Below the pieces are notes generated by a model that worked only from the letters and a program-made list of their open reading frames with translations, made no database searches and was not told the origin of the DNA. Of a DNA stretch of 64,000 nucleotides, positions 41,120 to 50,673 are shown in pieces. The stretch lies in contig OZ252290.1 in the NCBI GenBank assembly GCA_965250105.1, forward strand, positions 124,001-188,000, given 5' to 3'. The position numbers were made by a program, and so were the translations under genes. This DNA comes from JBCBSK01 sp965250105 (lineage in GTDB: Bacteria > Pseudomonadota > Alphaproteobacteria > Rhizobiales > Tepidamorphaceae). How positions within the stretch are numbered: the stretch's first letter is position 1; every line of letters starts with the position of its first letter.

Positions 41120-42223
41120 ATGACCAGCGCCACCACGACGCCGGCGATCGCCTGCCGTGACCTCTGGATGGTGTTCGGAGCGCATGCCAAGAAGCGCTTC
41201 GACGCCGTCCGCGCGCGCCTGCCCGACGCCTCGCCGGACGAGATAGCCGAGATCCTCTTGGCCGAGGATTTCGTGCCGGCGGTCCGCAATGTCTCCTTCG
41301 ACGTCGCGGAAGGCGAATTGTTCATCATCATGGGCCTGTCCGGATCGGGCAAGTCGACGGTGATCCGCTGCGTGTCCCGGCTGCTCGAACCGACATCGGG
41401 TTCCGTGCTGATCGACGGCGACGACCTACTGGCCGCCTCGAGCCGCGATCTGATCGCGCTCCGGCGGCGCAAGATGGGCATGGTGTTTCAGCATTTCGGC
41501 CTGTTCCCGCACATGACGGTGGCCGAGAATGTCGCCTTTCCCCTGCGCGTTCAGGGCATCTCGGCGGCGGAGCGGCTGGCGCGCGCCGAGGAGGTCATCA
41601 AGCTCGTTGGCCTCGACGGCCGCGAGACCTCCTATCCGCGGCAATTGTCCGGCGGCCAGCGCCAGCGCGTCGGCATCGCCCGCAGCCTCGCGGTCAATCC
41701 GGATATCTGGTTTCTCGACGAGCCCTTCTCGGCGCTCGACCCGCTCATCCGCCGCCAGCTCCAGGACGAATTCCTCGGGCTACAGGCCAATCTGCGTAAG
41801 TCCATCGTCTTCATCACCCATGATATCAGCGAAGCGCTGAAGCTCGCCGACCGCATCGCCATCATGCGCGACGGCGAGGTCGTGCAAATCGGCACGCCGG
41901 CGGAGATCGTGCTGTCGCCGGCCGATGCCTATGTGGCCGATTTCGCCAGCGACATCCCGCGCGGCCGGCTGATGACGGTGGAAGCCATGATGACGCCGCT
42001 TAATGGCGGCCCGCCGCCGGGCGACGACCTGCCCCGGCTGGCCACGGCGATGACGCTCGAAACCGCGCTGACGGCTTGCGTCTCCGGCGCCGGCCTGAAG
42101 ACCATGGCGGTGACCGACGGCGACGGCCGGGTGGTCGGCACGGTGACGCCGGAACAGCTCGCCCGCGCCGTCGGCGACGCCGCGACGCCCGAGCCTTCGC
42201 CAACGGCCCCGGCATCGTCATGA
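41120..42223 (+). CDS. Glycine betaine/proline ABC transporter ATP-binding protein (ProV-like)
   Basis: ATPase subunit of 367 residues. The N-terminal ~50 residues match the ProV/OpuAA-specific extension (WMVFGAHAKKRF and a helical linker). Walker A is GLSGSGKST, the Q-loop FQHFGLFPHMTV, signature LSGGQRQRVGIARSLAV, Walker B WFLDEPFSALDPL, and HDISEAL the switch His. The C-terminus after residue 270 is a shortened CBS-like region rather than a complete tandem CBS module. It lies 26 bp after proX and is followed by the permease gene. Confidence 0.95.
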   Translation: MTSATTTPAIACRDLWMVFGAHAKKRFDAVRARLPDASPDEIAEILLAEDFVPAVRNVSFDVAEGELFIIMGLSGSGKSTVIRCVSRLLEPTSGSVLIDGDDLLAASSRDLIALRRRKMGMVFQHFGLFPHMTVAENVAFPLRVQGISAAERLARAEEVIKLVGLDGRETSYPRQLSGGQRQRVGIARSLAVNPDIWFLDEPFSALDPLIRRQLQDEFLGLQANLRKSIVFITHDISEALKLADRIAIMRDGEVVQIGTPAEIVLSPADAYVADFASDIPRGRLMTVEAMMTPLNGGPPPGDDLPRLATAMTLETALTACVSGAGLKTMAVTDGDGRVVGTVTPEQLARAVGDAATPEPSPTAPASS

Positions 42224-42263
42224 CACGGGCGCGCGCGACGGTAGGACCGGGGGGAGCGACCGC

Positions 42264-44345
42264 ATGGCGCTGATCTCGGCTCCCCTGCCCGACAGATCCC
42301 CGATCGTCGCTCTCGATACAGGCGCGCAGCTCGCGCTGGCGATCCTCGCGGTCGGCGTCGCCGCGCTCGTCGTGTCGAGCGCCCTGCCCTGGGTCGCGGC
42401 CTGGCCGGATGCCTGGACGCTGCCGGTTAGCAGCTGGATCGATGTCGGGCTCGGCGCCGTGCTGGACGCGCTTAAGCCGCTGGCGCGGGTTTTCTCTGGC
42501 CTTCTCGCCTATCCCATGGACTGGGTGAACGCGCTTCTGACACAAATGCCCTGGCCGATCGTCGTCTTCGCCTTTGTCGGCCTCGCTTTCTGGATTGGCG
42601 GCGGGCGGCTCGCGCTCATGACGGCGGTGGCGCTCGGCTTCATCCTGTTGTCCGGCTATTGGGACAAGAGCATGAACACGCTCGGCCTGGTCGCCATTTC
42701 GGTGCCGCTGGCGATGTTCATGGGCCTCGTGATCGGCATCCTGGCTTATGAGATCGGCTGGCTGCGCCGCGCCGTCGAAGTCGTCCTCGACGTGATGCAG
42801 ACGGTCCCGACCTTCGCTTATCTGACGCCGCTTCTGGTTCTGTTCGGTTTCGGCCCCGTGGTGGGGCTGATCGCCTCGGCGATCTATGCCTCGCCGCCGA
42901 TGGCGCGCAACGTGCTGCTCGGCCTGCAGCGGGTCGATCCGGAAATCCGCGAGGCGGCCGCCATGGCCGGCACGACACGGCTGCAGCGGCTCCTCCTCGT
43001 CGAACTGCCCGGCGCCGGCCAGCAGATCCTCGTCGGCGTCAATCAGTGCATCATGGCGGCGCTTTCCATGGTGATCATCGCCGCCGTCATCGGCGGGTTC
43101 GACGATATCGGCTGGGAAGTCCTGCTCACCATGCGCAAGGCCGATTTCGGCCAGGCGCTTCTGGCCGGCTTCGTCATCGTCGTCTTCGCCATCATGATCG
43201 ACCGGATGAGCGCCGGGCTGGCGACACCGGAAAAACGCGGCGGCTGGCGCACCGCGCTGATGCTGTTCGGCGCCGGCGTTATCGTGGCGCTTGTCGGCAT
43301 GCTGAGCGGCGCGCTGCCGGGCGCCGACAGGATCGGCGTGCTGCAGCCGCTGGCCGAAATGGTCGACCGGGCGCTGACCGATTTCACCGTCGCCCATGGC
43401 GCTTTGCTCGACACGATCAAGAACACCGCCATGTTCTATGTCTTCCTGCCCCTGAAGATCGGCCTCGACGACGCCGTCCTGCCGTTAACCTGGGGGTTTT
43501 CGTGGACCGGCACGATGAGCGCCGGCTTTCTCGCGGCCGGCGCGCTCGTCGCTGGCTTGATCGCCTGGCGCGGCCATGTGGTCGCCGCCGTCGTCGTGTT
43601 CTGCCTGTTCGGACTGGTGCTGACCGGTATCACCAACCTGCCCTGGCCGTTCGTCATCGTGGCCGTCAGCGCCATCGCCTGGCGGGTCGGCGGGGCAGGT
43701 CTCGCGACTTTCGCCGGACTGGCGCTCGTCGCCATCCTGCTGGCCGGACTCTGGGACCGGGCCATGCTGTCTGTCTATCTCTGCGGCGTCGCGGTCATCG
43801 CCTGCGCGATCCTGGGTGGCGCGCTCGGCCTGCTATCGGCCATAAGCCCGCTCGCCTGGCGCATCCTGCGGCCAATCTGCGACACCTTGCAGACGATCCC
43901 GCTCTTCGTCTTCCTGATCCCGGTCCTGATGTTCTTCCAGATCGGCGAGTTCTCCGCCTTCCTGGCGATCTGCGCCTATGCCATCGTGCCGATGATCCGC
44001 TATACGCGGCACGGTCTCGTCACGACGCCGCACGAGCTTCTCGAAGCCGCCGAAGCCTCGGGCTGCACGCCCTGGCAGATCCTCGTCAATGTGCGCGCGC
44101 CCTATGCCGCCCCGACCATCCTGCTCGGGCTCAACCAGACCATCCTCTATGCCTTCGCCATGCTGGTCATCGCCGCCCTGATCGGCACGACCGGCCTCGG
44201 CCAGGCGATCTATATCGCGCTCGGCAGCGCCGATGTCGGATTGGGCGTTGCGGCGGGGCTGGCAATGGCGTTACTAGCGCTCATCGCGGACCGTCTGGTT
44301 CAGGCCTTCGCGGCCGAGCGCAAGGCGGCCCTCGGCCTGTCCTGA
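42264..44345 (+). CDS. Fused double permease of glycine betaine ABC transporter (ProW-ProW)
   Basis: Integral membrane protein of 693 residues containing two BPD_transp_1 permease domains in one chain, at about residues 130-320 and 500-680. Each half has an EAA-type loop: DPEIREAAAMAGTTRLQRLL in the first and ELLEAAEASGCTPWQILVNV in the second. Extra hydrophobic segments precede each domain, so about 15 helices are expected. A single polypeptide thus replaces the usual permease homodimer. The ATG at 42264 follows GGGGGGAG. It is co-oriented with proX and proV, 40 bp after proV. Confidence 0.93.
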   Translation: MALISAPLPDRSPIVALDTGAQLALAILAVGVAALVVSSALPWVAAWPDAWTLPVSSWIDVGLGAVLDALKPLARVFSGLLAYPMDWVNALLTQMPWPIVVFAFVGLAFWIGGGRLALMTAVALGFILLSGYWDKSMNTLGLVAISVPLAMFMGLVIGILAYEIGWLRRAVEVVLDVMQTVPTFAYLTPLLVLFGFGPVVGLIASAIYASPPMARNVLLGLQRVDPEIREAAAMAGTTRLQRLLLVELPGAGQQILVGVNQCIMAALSMVIIAAVIGGFDDIGWEVLLTMRKADFGQALLAGFVIVVFAIMIDRMSAGLATPEKRGGWRTALMLFGAGVIVALVGMLSGALPGADRIGVLQPLAEMVDRALTDFTVAHGALLDTIKNTAMFYVFLPLKIGLDDAVLPLTWGFSWTGTMSAGFLAAGALVAGLIAWRGHVVAAVVVFCLFGLVLTGITNLPWPFVIVAVSAIAWRVGGAGLATFAGLALVAILLAGLWDRAMLSVYLCGVAVIACAILGGALGLLSAISPLAWRILRPICDTLQTIPLFVFLIPVLMFFQIGEFSAFLAICAYAIVPMIRYTRHGLVTTPHELLEAAEASGCTPWQILVNVRAPYAAPTILLGLNQTILYAFAMLVIAALIGTTGLGQAIYIALGSADVGLGVAAGLAMALLALIADRLVQAFAAERKAALGLS

Positions 44346-44389
44346 TCGTCCGGCCGCCCCGGATATCTCCCTATCGAAAGTTCCAAGGC

Positions 44390-45844
44390 ATGCATGACGT
44401 CCAGCCGCAAGCCAGCCATTTCGTCGCCGGCGCCTATGTCGAGGACACCGGCGGCGCCCCGATCGAGACGATCTTTCCCGCGACCGGCGAGACAATCGCC
44501 CAGCTTCACGCCGCGACGCCGTCGGTCGTCGACCGCGCGCTCGATGCGGCACAGGGGGCACAAGGCGCCTGGGCCGAGATGCCCGGCTCGGAACGGGGGC
44601 GCATCCTGCGCCGCGCGGCCGACATCATCCGCGCGCGCAATGACGAACTCAGCCGGCTTGAAACCCTCGATACCGGCAAGCCCTTGCAGGAAACGCTGGT
44701 CGCCGACGCGGCCAGCGGAGCCGACGCGCTCGACTATTTCGGCGCCCTCGCCGCCAGCCTGACCGGCGAGCACATCGCGCTCGGCGCGGACTTCGTCTAC
44801 ACGATCCGCGAGCCGCTCGGCGTCTGCGTCGGCATCGGGGCGTGGAACTATCCGATCCAGATCGCCTGCTGGAAGGCGGCGCCGGCGCTGGCTTGCGGCA
44901 ACTCAATGGTCTTCAAGCCATCCGAGACGACGCCGCTGAGTGCCTTGAAGCTCGCCGAGATCCTGGCCGAAGCCGGCCTACCGGACGGCGTCTTCAATGT
45001 GGTGCAGGGCTTTGGCGATGTCGGCGCGCGGCTTGTGTCCGACGAGCGGGTGGCCAAGGTGTCGCTGACCGGCTCGGTGCCGACCGGACGACGGGTCTAT
45101 GCCGCCGCCGCCGAAGGCATGAAGCATGTCACCATGGAACTCGGCGGCAAGTCACCGCTGATCGTCTTCGACGACGCATCCGTCGAGGATGCCGTATCCG
45201 GCGCGATCCTCGGCAATTTCTATTCCTCCGGCCAGATTTGCTCGAACGGCACGCGGGTCTTCGTGCAATCGGGCATCAAGGAGCGCTTTCTGTCGCGGCT
45301 GGCCGAACGGCTGTCCAAGGTCGTCGTCGGCGACCCGCTCGATCCCGACACCAATTTCGGTCCCCTCGTCTCGGACGCGCAGATGTCGATCGTGCTCGGC
45401 TATATCGATCGCGGCAAGGCCGAGGGCGCGCGCCTCGTTAGCGGCGGCAACCGGCTGAACCGCAACGGCTTCTATCTCGAACCAACGGTCTTCGCCGATG
45501 TCACCGACGATATGACGATCGCCCGCGAGGAGATTTTCGGCCCGGTCATGTCGGTGCTCGATTTCGACGACGAGGACGATGTCATCGCGCGCGCGAATGC
45601 GACGCGGTTCGGCCTGTCGGCCGGCGTGTTCACCTCGGATCTGGCGCGCGCCCATCGGGCGGTGCGCCGGCTCGAAGCGGGCACCTGCTGGATCAACACC
45701 TATAATCTGACGCCGGTCGAGGCGCCCTTTGGCGGCAGCAAGGCATCGGGCGTCGGACGCGAGAACTCGCGCGCCGCGGTCGAGCATTATTCCCAGCTCA
45801 AATCGGTCTATGTCGCCTCGGGCCCGGTCGAGGCGCCCTACTGA
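44390..45844 (+). CDS. betB: Betaine aldehyde dehydrogenase
   Basis: NAD(P)-dependent oxidation of betaine aldehyde to glycine betaine. The 484 residues carry EPLGVCVGIGAWNYPIQIAC, Glu250 in MELGGKSPLIVF and catalytic Cys284 in FYSSGQICSNGTRVF, all matching E. coli BetB, and the C-terminus VGRENSRAAVEHYSQLKSV is also BetB-like. The ATG at 44390 is the first in frame after the permease stop; the open frame continuing upstream over the permease gene is a shadow. It is followed 34 bp later by betA. Confidence 0.95.
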   Translation: MHDVQPQASHFVAGAYVEDTGGAPIETIFPATGETIAQLHAATPSVVDRALDAAQGAQGAWAEMPGSERGRILRRAADIIRARNDELSRLETLDTGKPLQETLVADAASGADALDYFGALAASLTGEHIALGADFVYTIREPLGVCVGIGAWNYPIQIACWKAAPALACGNSMVFKPSETTPLSALKLAEILAEAGLPDGVFNVVQGFGDVGARLVSDERVAKVSLTGSVPTGRRVYAAAAEGMKHVTMELGGKSPLIVFDDASVEDAVSGAILGNFYSSGQICSNGTRVFVQSGIKERFLSRLAERLSKVVVGDPLDPDTNFGPLVSDAQMSIVLGYIDRGKAEGARLVSGGNRLNRNGFYLEPTVFADVTDDMTIAREEIFGPVMSVLDFDDEDDVIARANATRFGLSAGVFTSDLARAHRAVRRLEAGTCWINTYNLTPVEAPFGGSKASGVGRENSRAAVEHYSQLKSVYVASGPVEAPY

Positions 45845-45878
45845 CCCCCATTTCTCTCAAGGACGCGCGAGGGTCGCC

Positions 45879-47543
45879 ATGTCGATGGAAGCGGATTTCG
45901 TCATCGTCGGCGCCGGATCGGCCGGCTGCGCCATGGCCTACCGGCTGGCCGAGGCGGGCGCATCGGTCCTGGTGATCGAACATGGCGGCTCCGACAGGGG
46001 GCCGTTCATCCAGATGCCGGCGGCGTTGTCCTATCCGATGAACATGGCGCGCTATGACTGGGGGTTCATGTCGGAACCCGAGCCGCATCTCGGCGGCCGC
46101 CGCCTCGTCACCCCGCGCGGCAAGGTGATCGGGGGGTCGTCCTCGATCAACGGCATGGTCTATGTGCGCGGCCACCCTTGCGACTTCGACACCTGGGCCG
46201 AGATGGGCGCCACGGGCTGGGACTACGCCCATGTCCTGCCCTATTACAAGCGCCTCGAAAGCTGGCATGCCGGCGGCCATGGCGGCGATCCGATATGGCG
46301 CGGCACGGACGGCCCGCTGCATGTGACGCGGGGGCCGCGCGAGAACCCCTTGTTTCACGCCTTCGTCGAGGCCGGCCGCCAGGCCGGCTATGAAACGACC
46401 GGCGACTATAACGGCGAGAAGCAGGAAGGCTTCGGGCCAATGGAACAGACGGTCTGGCGGGGCCGGCGCTGGTCGGCCGCGAATGCCTATCTGCGCCCTG
46501 CCCTCAAGCATCCATCCTGCGATCTGGTGCGCGCCTTCGCCCGCCGGATCGTTCTCGAGGACAATCGCGCCAAAGGCGTCGAGATCGAGCGCGGCGGCCG
46601 GATCGAGGTTGTCCGGGCCCGCCGCGAGGTCGTCGTCGCCGCGAGTTCGATCAACTCGCCGAAACTCCTGATGCTGTCCGGCATCGGCCCGGCGGCGCAT
46701 CTCGCGGAACACGGGATCGACGTCACGGCCGACCGCCCCGGCGTGGGGCGCAATCTGCAGGATCATCTCGAAGTCTATTTCCAGATGGCCGCGAGCCAGC
46801 CGATCACGCTCTACAAGCACTGGAACATCGTCTCGAAGGGACTGATCGGCGCGCAATGGCTGTTCACCAAGACAGGCCTCGGCGCGTCGAACCAGTTCGA
46901 AAGCGCGGCCTTCATCCGCTCGCGCGCCGGCATACGCTATCCCGATATCCAGTATCATTTCCTGCCCATGGCCGTGCGCTATGACGGCAAGGCGCCGGCC
47001 GAAGGCCACGGCTTTCAGGCCCATGTCGGGCCGATGCGGTCGAAATCGCGCGGCTCTGTCAGCTTGCGCTCGGCCGACCCGGCGGAGCCGCCGGCGATCC
47101 GCTTCAACTATATGTCTGACCCGCAGGACTGGGTGGATTTCCGCACCTGTGTCCGGCTGACGCGCGAGATCTTCCAGCAGGACGCCTTCAAGCCCTATGT
47201 CCGCCACGAAATCCAGCCTGGCGCCGAGGTAACGTCCGATGACGCGATCGACGACTTCATCCGCGACCATGCCGAAAGCGCCTACCACCCCTGCGGCACG
47301 CTGCGCATGGGCCGGCGAGAGGATCCCGACGCCGTGGTCGATCCCAACTGCCGCGTCATCGGCGTCGATGGCCTGCGCGTCGCCGATAGTTCGATCTTCC
47401 CCCAGATCACCAATGGCAATCTGAACGCGCCCTCGATCATGGTCGGGGAAAAGGCGGCCGATCACCTGTTGGGCCGCGATCCGCTGCCGCCGTCGAATGC
47501 CGAACCGTGGATCCATCCGGACTGGCGGACGGCGCAGCGCTGA
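45879..47543 (+). CDS. betA: Choline dehydrogenase (GMC oxidoreductase)
   Basis: FAD-dependent oxidation of choline to betaine aldehyde at the membrane. The 554-residue product has the dinucleotide motif GAGSAGCAMAYRLAE near residue 11, GKVIGGSSSINGMVYVRGHP, the GMC signature ASSINSPKLLMLSGIGP, YFQMAASQPITLYKH as in BetA, and the C-terminal active-site region SAYHPCGTLRMG with the catalytic His. The ATG at 45879 has AGGG five bases before it. With betB and betC it completes a route from choline sulfate to glycine betaine. It is the last gene of the uptake operon. Confidence 0.94.
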   Translation: MSMEADFVIVGAGSAGCAMAYRLAEAGASVLVIEHGGSDRGPFIQMPAALSYPMNMARYDWGFMSEPEPHLGGRRLVTPRGKVIGGSSSINGMVYVRGHPCDFDTWAEMGATGWDYAHVLPYYKRLESWHAGGHGGDPIWRGTDGPLHVTRGPRENPLFHAFVEAGRQAGYETTGDYNGEKQEGFGPMEQTVWRGRRWSAANAYLRPALKHPSCDLVRAFARRIVLEDNRAKGVEIERGGRIEVVRARREVVVAASSINSPKLLMLSGIGPAAHLAEHGIDVTADRPGVGRNLQDHLEVYFQMAASQPITLYKHWNIVSKGLIGAQWLFTKTGLGASNQFESAAFIRSRAGIRYPDIQYHFLPMAVRYDGKAPAEGHGFQAHVGPMRSKSRGSVSLRSADPAEPPAIRFNYMSDPQDWVDFRTCVRLTREIFQQDAFKPYVRHEIQPGAEVTSDDAIDDFIRDHAESAYHPCGTLRMGRREDPDAVVDPNCRVIGVDGLRVADSSIFPQITNGNLNAPSIMVGEKAADHLLGRDPLPPSNAEPWIHPDWRTAQR

Positions 47544-47576
47544 ACAATCCACGTATTGGACGCGTGCAAAACCGTA

Positions 47577-47608
47577 CGCCGCCTGTTCCGCCATTGCGGT
47601 AAGGCGGA
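47577..47608 (+). terminator. Possible terminator after betA
   Basis: GC-rich hairpin with arms CCGCCT and AGGCGG plus an inner CCGC-CATT-GCGG stem with a bulge between. It lies 40-60 bp past the betA stop, before the separately transcribed ugd gene. No U tract follows, so it is a weak call. Confidence 0.35.
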
Positions 47609-47680
47609 CTCGGAGCTAGGGTCCGCGCGTCACGCGGCACCGCTCGTCGACCCCGAAACCCCCAAACGGATACGGCACCG

Positions 47681-49042
47681 ATGAAAATCGCGATGATCGG
47701 CACGGGCTATGTCGGCCTCGTCTCCGGCGCCTGTTTCTCCGAATTCGGCTTCACCGTCACCTGCGTCGACCAGGACGCCGACAAGATCGCGCGGCTCGAA
47801 CGCGGCGAGATCCCGATCTACGAGCCGGGCCTCGACCGCGTCGTCGAGATGAACCGGTCCGAAGGCCGACTGCATTTCACCACCGATCTCGCCACCGCCG
47901 TCGCCAATGCCAATGTCGTCTTCGTCGCCGTCGGCACGCCGTCGCGGCGCGGCGATGGCGAGGCGGATCTCGAATATGTCTATGAAGCGGCCCGCCAGAT
48001 CGCCCGCGCCGCGCAGCCGGGCGCCGTCATCGTCATCAAATCGACGGTCGTCGTCGGCACGACCCGCGATGTCCGGCGCATCATCGCCGATGAACGCCCC
48101 GATCTCGACTTCTCGATCGCGATGAACCCGGAATTCCTGCGCGAAGGCTCGGCGATCGAGGATTTCATGCGGCCCGATCGCGTTGTCATCGGCGTCGAGG
48201 ACGAACGCGGCGAAACGGCGCTGCGCCGGCTCTACCGGCCGCTCAACCTGCGCGACACGCCCATCGTGGTGACGAGCCTTGAAGACGCCGAACTGGCGAA
48301 ATACGCTTCCAACGCCTTCCTGGCGATGAAGGTGACCTTCATCAACGAGGTCGCCAATCTCTGCGAACAGGTTGGCGGGAATGTGCAGGACGTGGCCCGC
48401 GCCATGGGCCTCGACAACCGTATCGGCTCGAAATTCCTGCATGCCGGACCAGGTTTCGGCGGCTCTTGCTTTCCCAAGGACACGCGCGCCTATGCGGCGA
48501 CAGGGCGCCGCTATGCCGCGCCGCAAGGCCTGATCGAGGCCGTCGTCGAGATCAACGATACGCGCCGCGCCGACATGGCGCGGCGCATTCTGGCGCGCCT
48601 AGGCGACAGCCCGGCCGGCAAGACGGTGGGCCTGCTCGGCATCGCCTTCAAGCCCAATACCGACGACATCCGGGAAGCGCCGAGCCTCGACATCATTCCG
48701 ATCCTGCAACAGGCTGGCGTGGCGGTGCGGGCGCACGATCCGGCGGCCATGGCGGCCGCCCAGCAGCATTTCGATGATGTCGTCTGGGCCGAAAGCCCGC
48801 TCGACGTCGCCGATGGGGCGCATGCGGTGGCCATTCTGACCGAATGGAACGCCTATCGCGCGCTCGATCTGACGGACATGGCCGCGCGCATGGCCAATCC
48901 GGTGCTGCTCGATCTGCGCAATATCTACAAGGCCGACGACATTTCCGGCAGCGGGCTCGCCTATCATTCGATCGGCCGACCGACGATCGACCGGCAGGCC
49001 TCGCATAGAACGCCGCACCCGGTCGAGGACGCCGCCGAATAG
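47681..49042 (+). CDS. ugd: UDP-glucose 6-dehydrogenase
   Basis: Makes UDP-glucuronate for surface polysaccharides by two NAD-dependent oxidations. The 453-residue product starts MKIAMIGTGYVGLVSGACFS (NAD motif) and carries STVVVGTTRDV, the MNPEFLREGSA motif, KYASNAFLAMKVTFINE with the active Lys, and GPGFGGSCFPKDTRA with nucleophile Cys263, then GIAFKPNTDDIREAPS. The C-terminal ~20 residues form an extra basic tail. It is 137 bp after betA and on the same strand but belongs to a different function, so independent transcription is likely. Confidence 0.96.
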   Translation: MKIAMIGTGYVGLVSGACFSEFGFTVTCVDQDADKIARLERGEIPIYEPGLDRVVEMNRSEGRLHFTTDLATAVANANVVFVAVGTPSRRGDGEADLEYVYEAARQIARAAQPGAVIVIKSTVVVGTTRDVRRIIADERPDLDFSIAMNPEFLREGSAIEDFMRPDRVVIGVEDERGETALRRLYRPLNLRDTPIVVTSLEDAELAKYASNAFLAMKVTFINEVANLCEQVGGNVQDVARAMGLDNRIGSKFLHAGPGFGGSCFPKDTRAYAATGRRYAAPQGLIEAVVEINDTRRADMARRILARLGDSPAGKTVGLLGIAFKPNTDDIREAPSLDIIPILQQAGVAVRAHDPAAMAAAQQHFDDVVWAESPLDVADGAHAVAILTEWNAYRALDLTDMAARMANPVLLDLRNIYKADDISGSGLAYHSIGRPTIDRQASHRTPHPVEDAAE

Positions 49043-49256
49043 GCAGCCCGTCCACCGCAAGGCCCGTCCCAGCGGTAACGCGGCATCACAAGAACGCCAG
49101 TGATGCCCGGAGCATGACCGGCGGCCATGTCGGGATCGGGAAACGATTTCAACACCTTAGATGCGTTGAATCTGCCTGCATGCCGATTGCGGCAAAAACC
49201 GCCGCCCAGTGAATCGCTCGCCCATGGGTGACATTCCGGCGAGATCACCTATCCTT

Positions 49257-49290
49257 TTCACCATGTGACATGGTTCACCTTGTGACATGG
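49257..49290. repeat. Tandem 17-bp direct repeat upstream of the DUF1194 gene
   Basis: Two adjacent 17-bp units, TTCACCATGTGACATGG and TTCACCTTGTGACATGG, differ at one base. The first contains a 13-base palindrome (CCATGT-G-ACATGG). A degenerate third copy (CCATG, two extra bases, TGACAT) lies at 49222-49234. The array is directly before the start at 49309. Confidence 0.7.
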
Positions 49291-49308
49291 CGGGAGGGCT
49301 TGCCGAGG

Positions 49309-50154
49309 ATGGATGGGCGACTGTTCCAGATGCCGTCAGCTCTGTTCAAGACGATCGCCTGTCTGGCGACCCTGATCGCCGTCCCATCCATATCGCCAGC
49401 CCTGGCCCAGACCAACCAGCCCTATGGCGTCGAGGTCGATGTCGAACTCGTCATCGCCGTCGATGTGTCGCTCAGCATGGATCTGCGCGAGCAGAGACTG
49501 CAACGCGACGGCTATGTCCGCGCGCTGGCCGATCCGGAAGTACACCGGACCATTGAGCGCGGGCTCCTCGGTCGTATCGCGCTGACCTATGTGGAATGGG
49601 CGGGCACGGCGCAGCACCGGACCATCATCGACTGGACGCTGATCGACGGCGCCGATGCCGCGCTCGACATCAGCGCCGCGCTAGCCGAAGCGCCGATCTC
49701 GCGCGTCCGCCGGACGTCGATCTCGGCGGCGATGGAAGTCGCGGCGGAGAAGATCGCCGAGAACGATTTCGAGGGCCTGCGCAAGGTGATCGATATCTCC
49801 GGCGATGGCGCCAACAATCAGGGCATCCTGGTCACCACGGCCCGCGATGCGGTGCTGAGCCAGGGCATCGTCATCAACGGCCTGCCCTTCGTGCCCGATC
49901 CGAATGGCCCGCTCGGCCTGTTCGACATGCCCGAACTCGACATCTATTACGAAGACTGCGTGATCGGCGGCCCCGGCGCCTTTTCGCTGCCGGTGCGCGA
50001 TCCAGACGACTTCGCCGAAGCCATCCGGACCAAGCTTTTGTTGGAAATCTCCGGCGAACAGCCGGCGCGGCTGATCCCGGCCTCGACGACGTTCGAGCCA
50101 CGCATCCCCTGCGACATCGGCGAGCGTCAATGGCAGATGTTCATGGGCCGATAG
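49309..50154 (+). CDS. DUF1194 (von Willebrand factor A-like) exported protein
   Basis: Product of 281 residues from the ATG at 49309 (GGGAGGG about ten bases upstream); an ATG seven codons later is also possible. A signal peptide ends near SPALAQ. The mature part is a VWA-like fold with a MIDAS-type metal motif DVSLSMD and later DISGDGANNQG, the pattern typical of DUF1194 in alphaproteobacteria (VDVELVIAVDVSLSMD, REQRLQRDGYVRAL). The function of the family is unknown; a periplasmic adhesion or chaperone role is possible. It stands alone between ugd and a convergent gene set, behind a tandem repeat. Confidence 0.87.
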   Translation: MDGRLFQMPSALFKTIACLATLIAVPSISPALAQTNQPYGVEVDVELVIAVDVSLSMDLREQRLQRDGYVRALADPEVHRTIERGLLGRIALTYVEWAGTAQHRTIIDWTLIDGADAALDISAALAEAPISRVRRTSISAAMEVAAEKIAENDFEGLRKVIDISGDGANNQGILVTTARDAVLSQGIVINGLPFVPDPNGPLGLFDMPELDIYYEDCVIGGPGAFSLPVRDPDDFAEAIRTKLLLEISGEQPARLIPASTTFEPRIPCDIGERQWQMFMGR

Positions 50155-50181
50155 CGGTCGAATGATGTGGCCGGCCGCGTG

Positions 50182-50673
50182 TCAGGCCGGTTGATGGCTG
50201 CCGCAAAAGCTGTCGATCAGGCAGAATTCGATCGCCGACATCAGATGCTGTTTCAGCCGGCGCACCCGGTCGGTCAGAGCGTCGTCGCTGACCCCGCGCA
50301 ACACGGCGATGCGCAATCCGCGGCTGCCGAGCCGGGCATCGCTGTCGATGATGCTTTCAAGCGACACCGCGCTCGCCGGCGACGGCGCCGTCGTCGGGAC
50401 ATGCCGCGCGCGATGGCCCCGGGCGTCTTCGTCGACGGCATTGACCACCCGCGCCACCGCGTCCTGGGTCAGCCCGCGCAGCGGCACGAAGCAATCGGGA
50501 CTGTCTGGCTTGAGCCCGTCGAGGACACCGATCAACCGGGCGAGCAGATAGGCCGCCTGCAAGGGCGCGTCGCCCTGGGCCCGCCGTTCAGCGACCGCCG
50601 GCGCGGATCCGTCGAAAAAGACGATGTTATCAACATGTTGGGTCAAAAGCCGGCTCTCCGATGCCAGTTCCAT
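50182..50673 (-). CDS. Hypothetical protein, 163 aa
   Basis: I do not recognise this product. The reading frame is open much further upstream, across the GNAT gene in another frame; the ATG at 50673 is the most plausible start but has no good ribosome-binding site, so the 5' end is uncertain. The coding signal is decent: reverse-strand codons favour G/C at third positions (CTG, ATC, GAC, AGC), while the overlapping plus-strand frame has the His/Arg/Gln bias of an antisense shadow. The protein is soluble, mostly helical, with several Cys near the C-terminus (EFCLIDSFCG) and a conserved-looking DNIVFFDGSAP near the N-terminus. Confidence 0.5.
   Translation of the reverse strand: MELASESRLLTQHVDNIVFFDGSAPAVAERRAQGDAPLQAAYLLARLIGVLDGLKPDSPDCFVPLRGLTQDAVARVVNAVDEDARGHRARHVPTTAPSPASAVSLESIIDSDARLGSRGLRIAVLRGVSDDALTDRVRRLKQHLMSAIEFCLIDSFCGSHQPA

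Noticed and set aside
43046..44389. N-terminal extension of the BetB frame over the permease gene
   Set aside because: The added sequence is Arg-rich frame-shifted permease DNA; BetB homology begins at the ATG at 44390.
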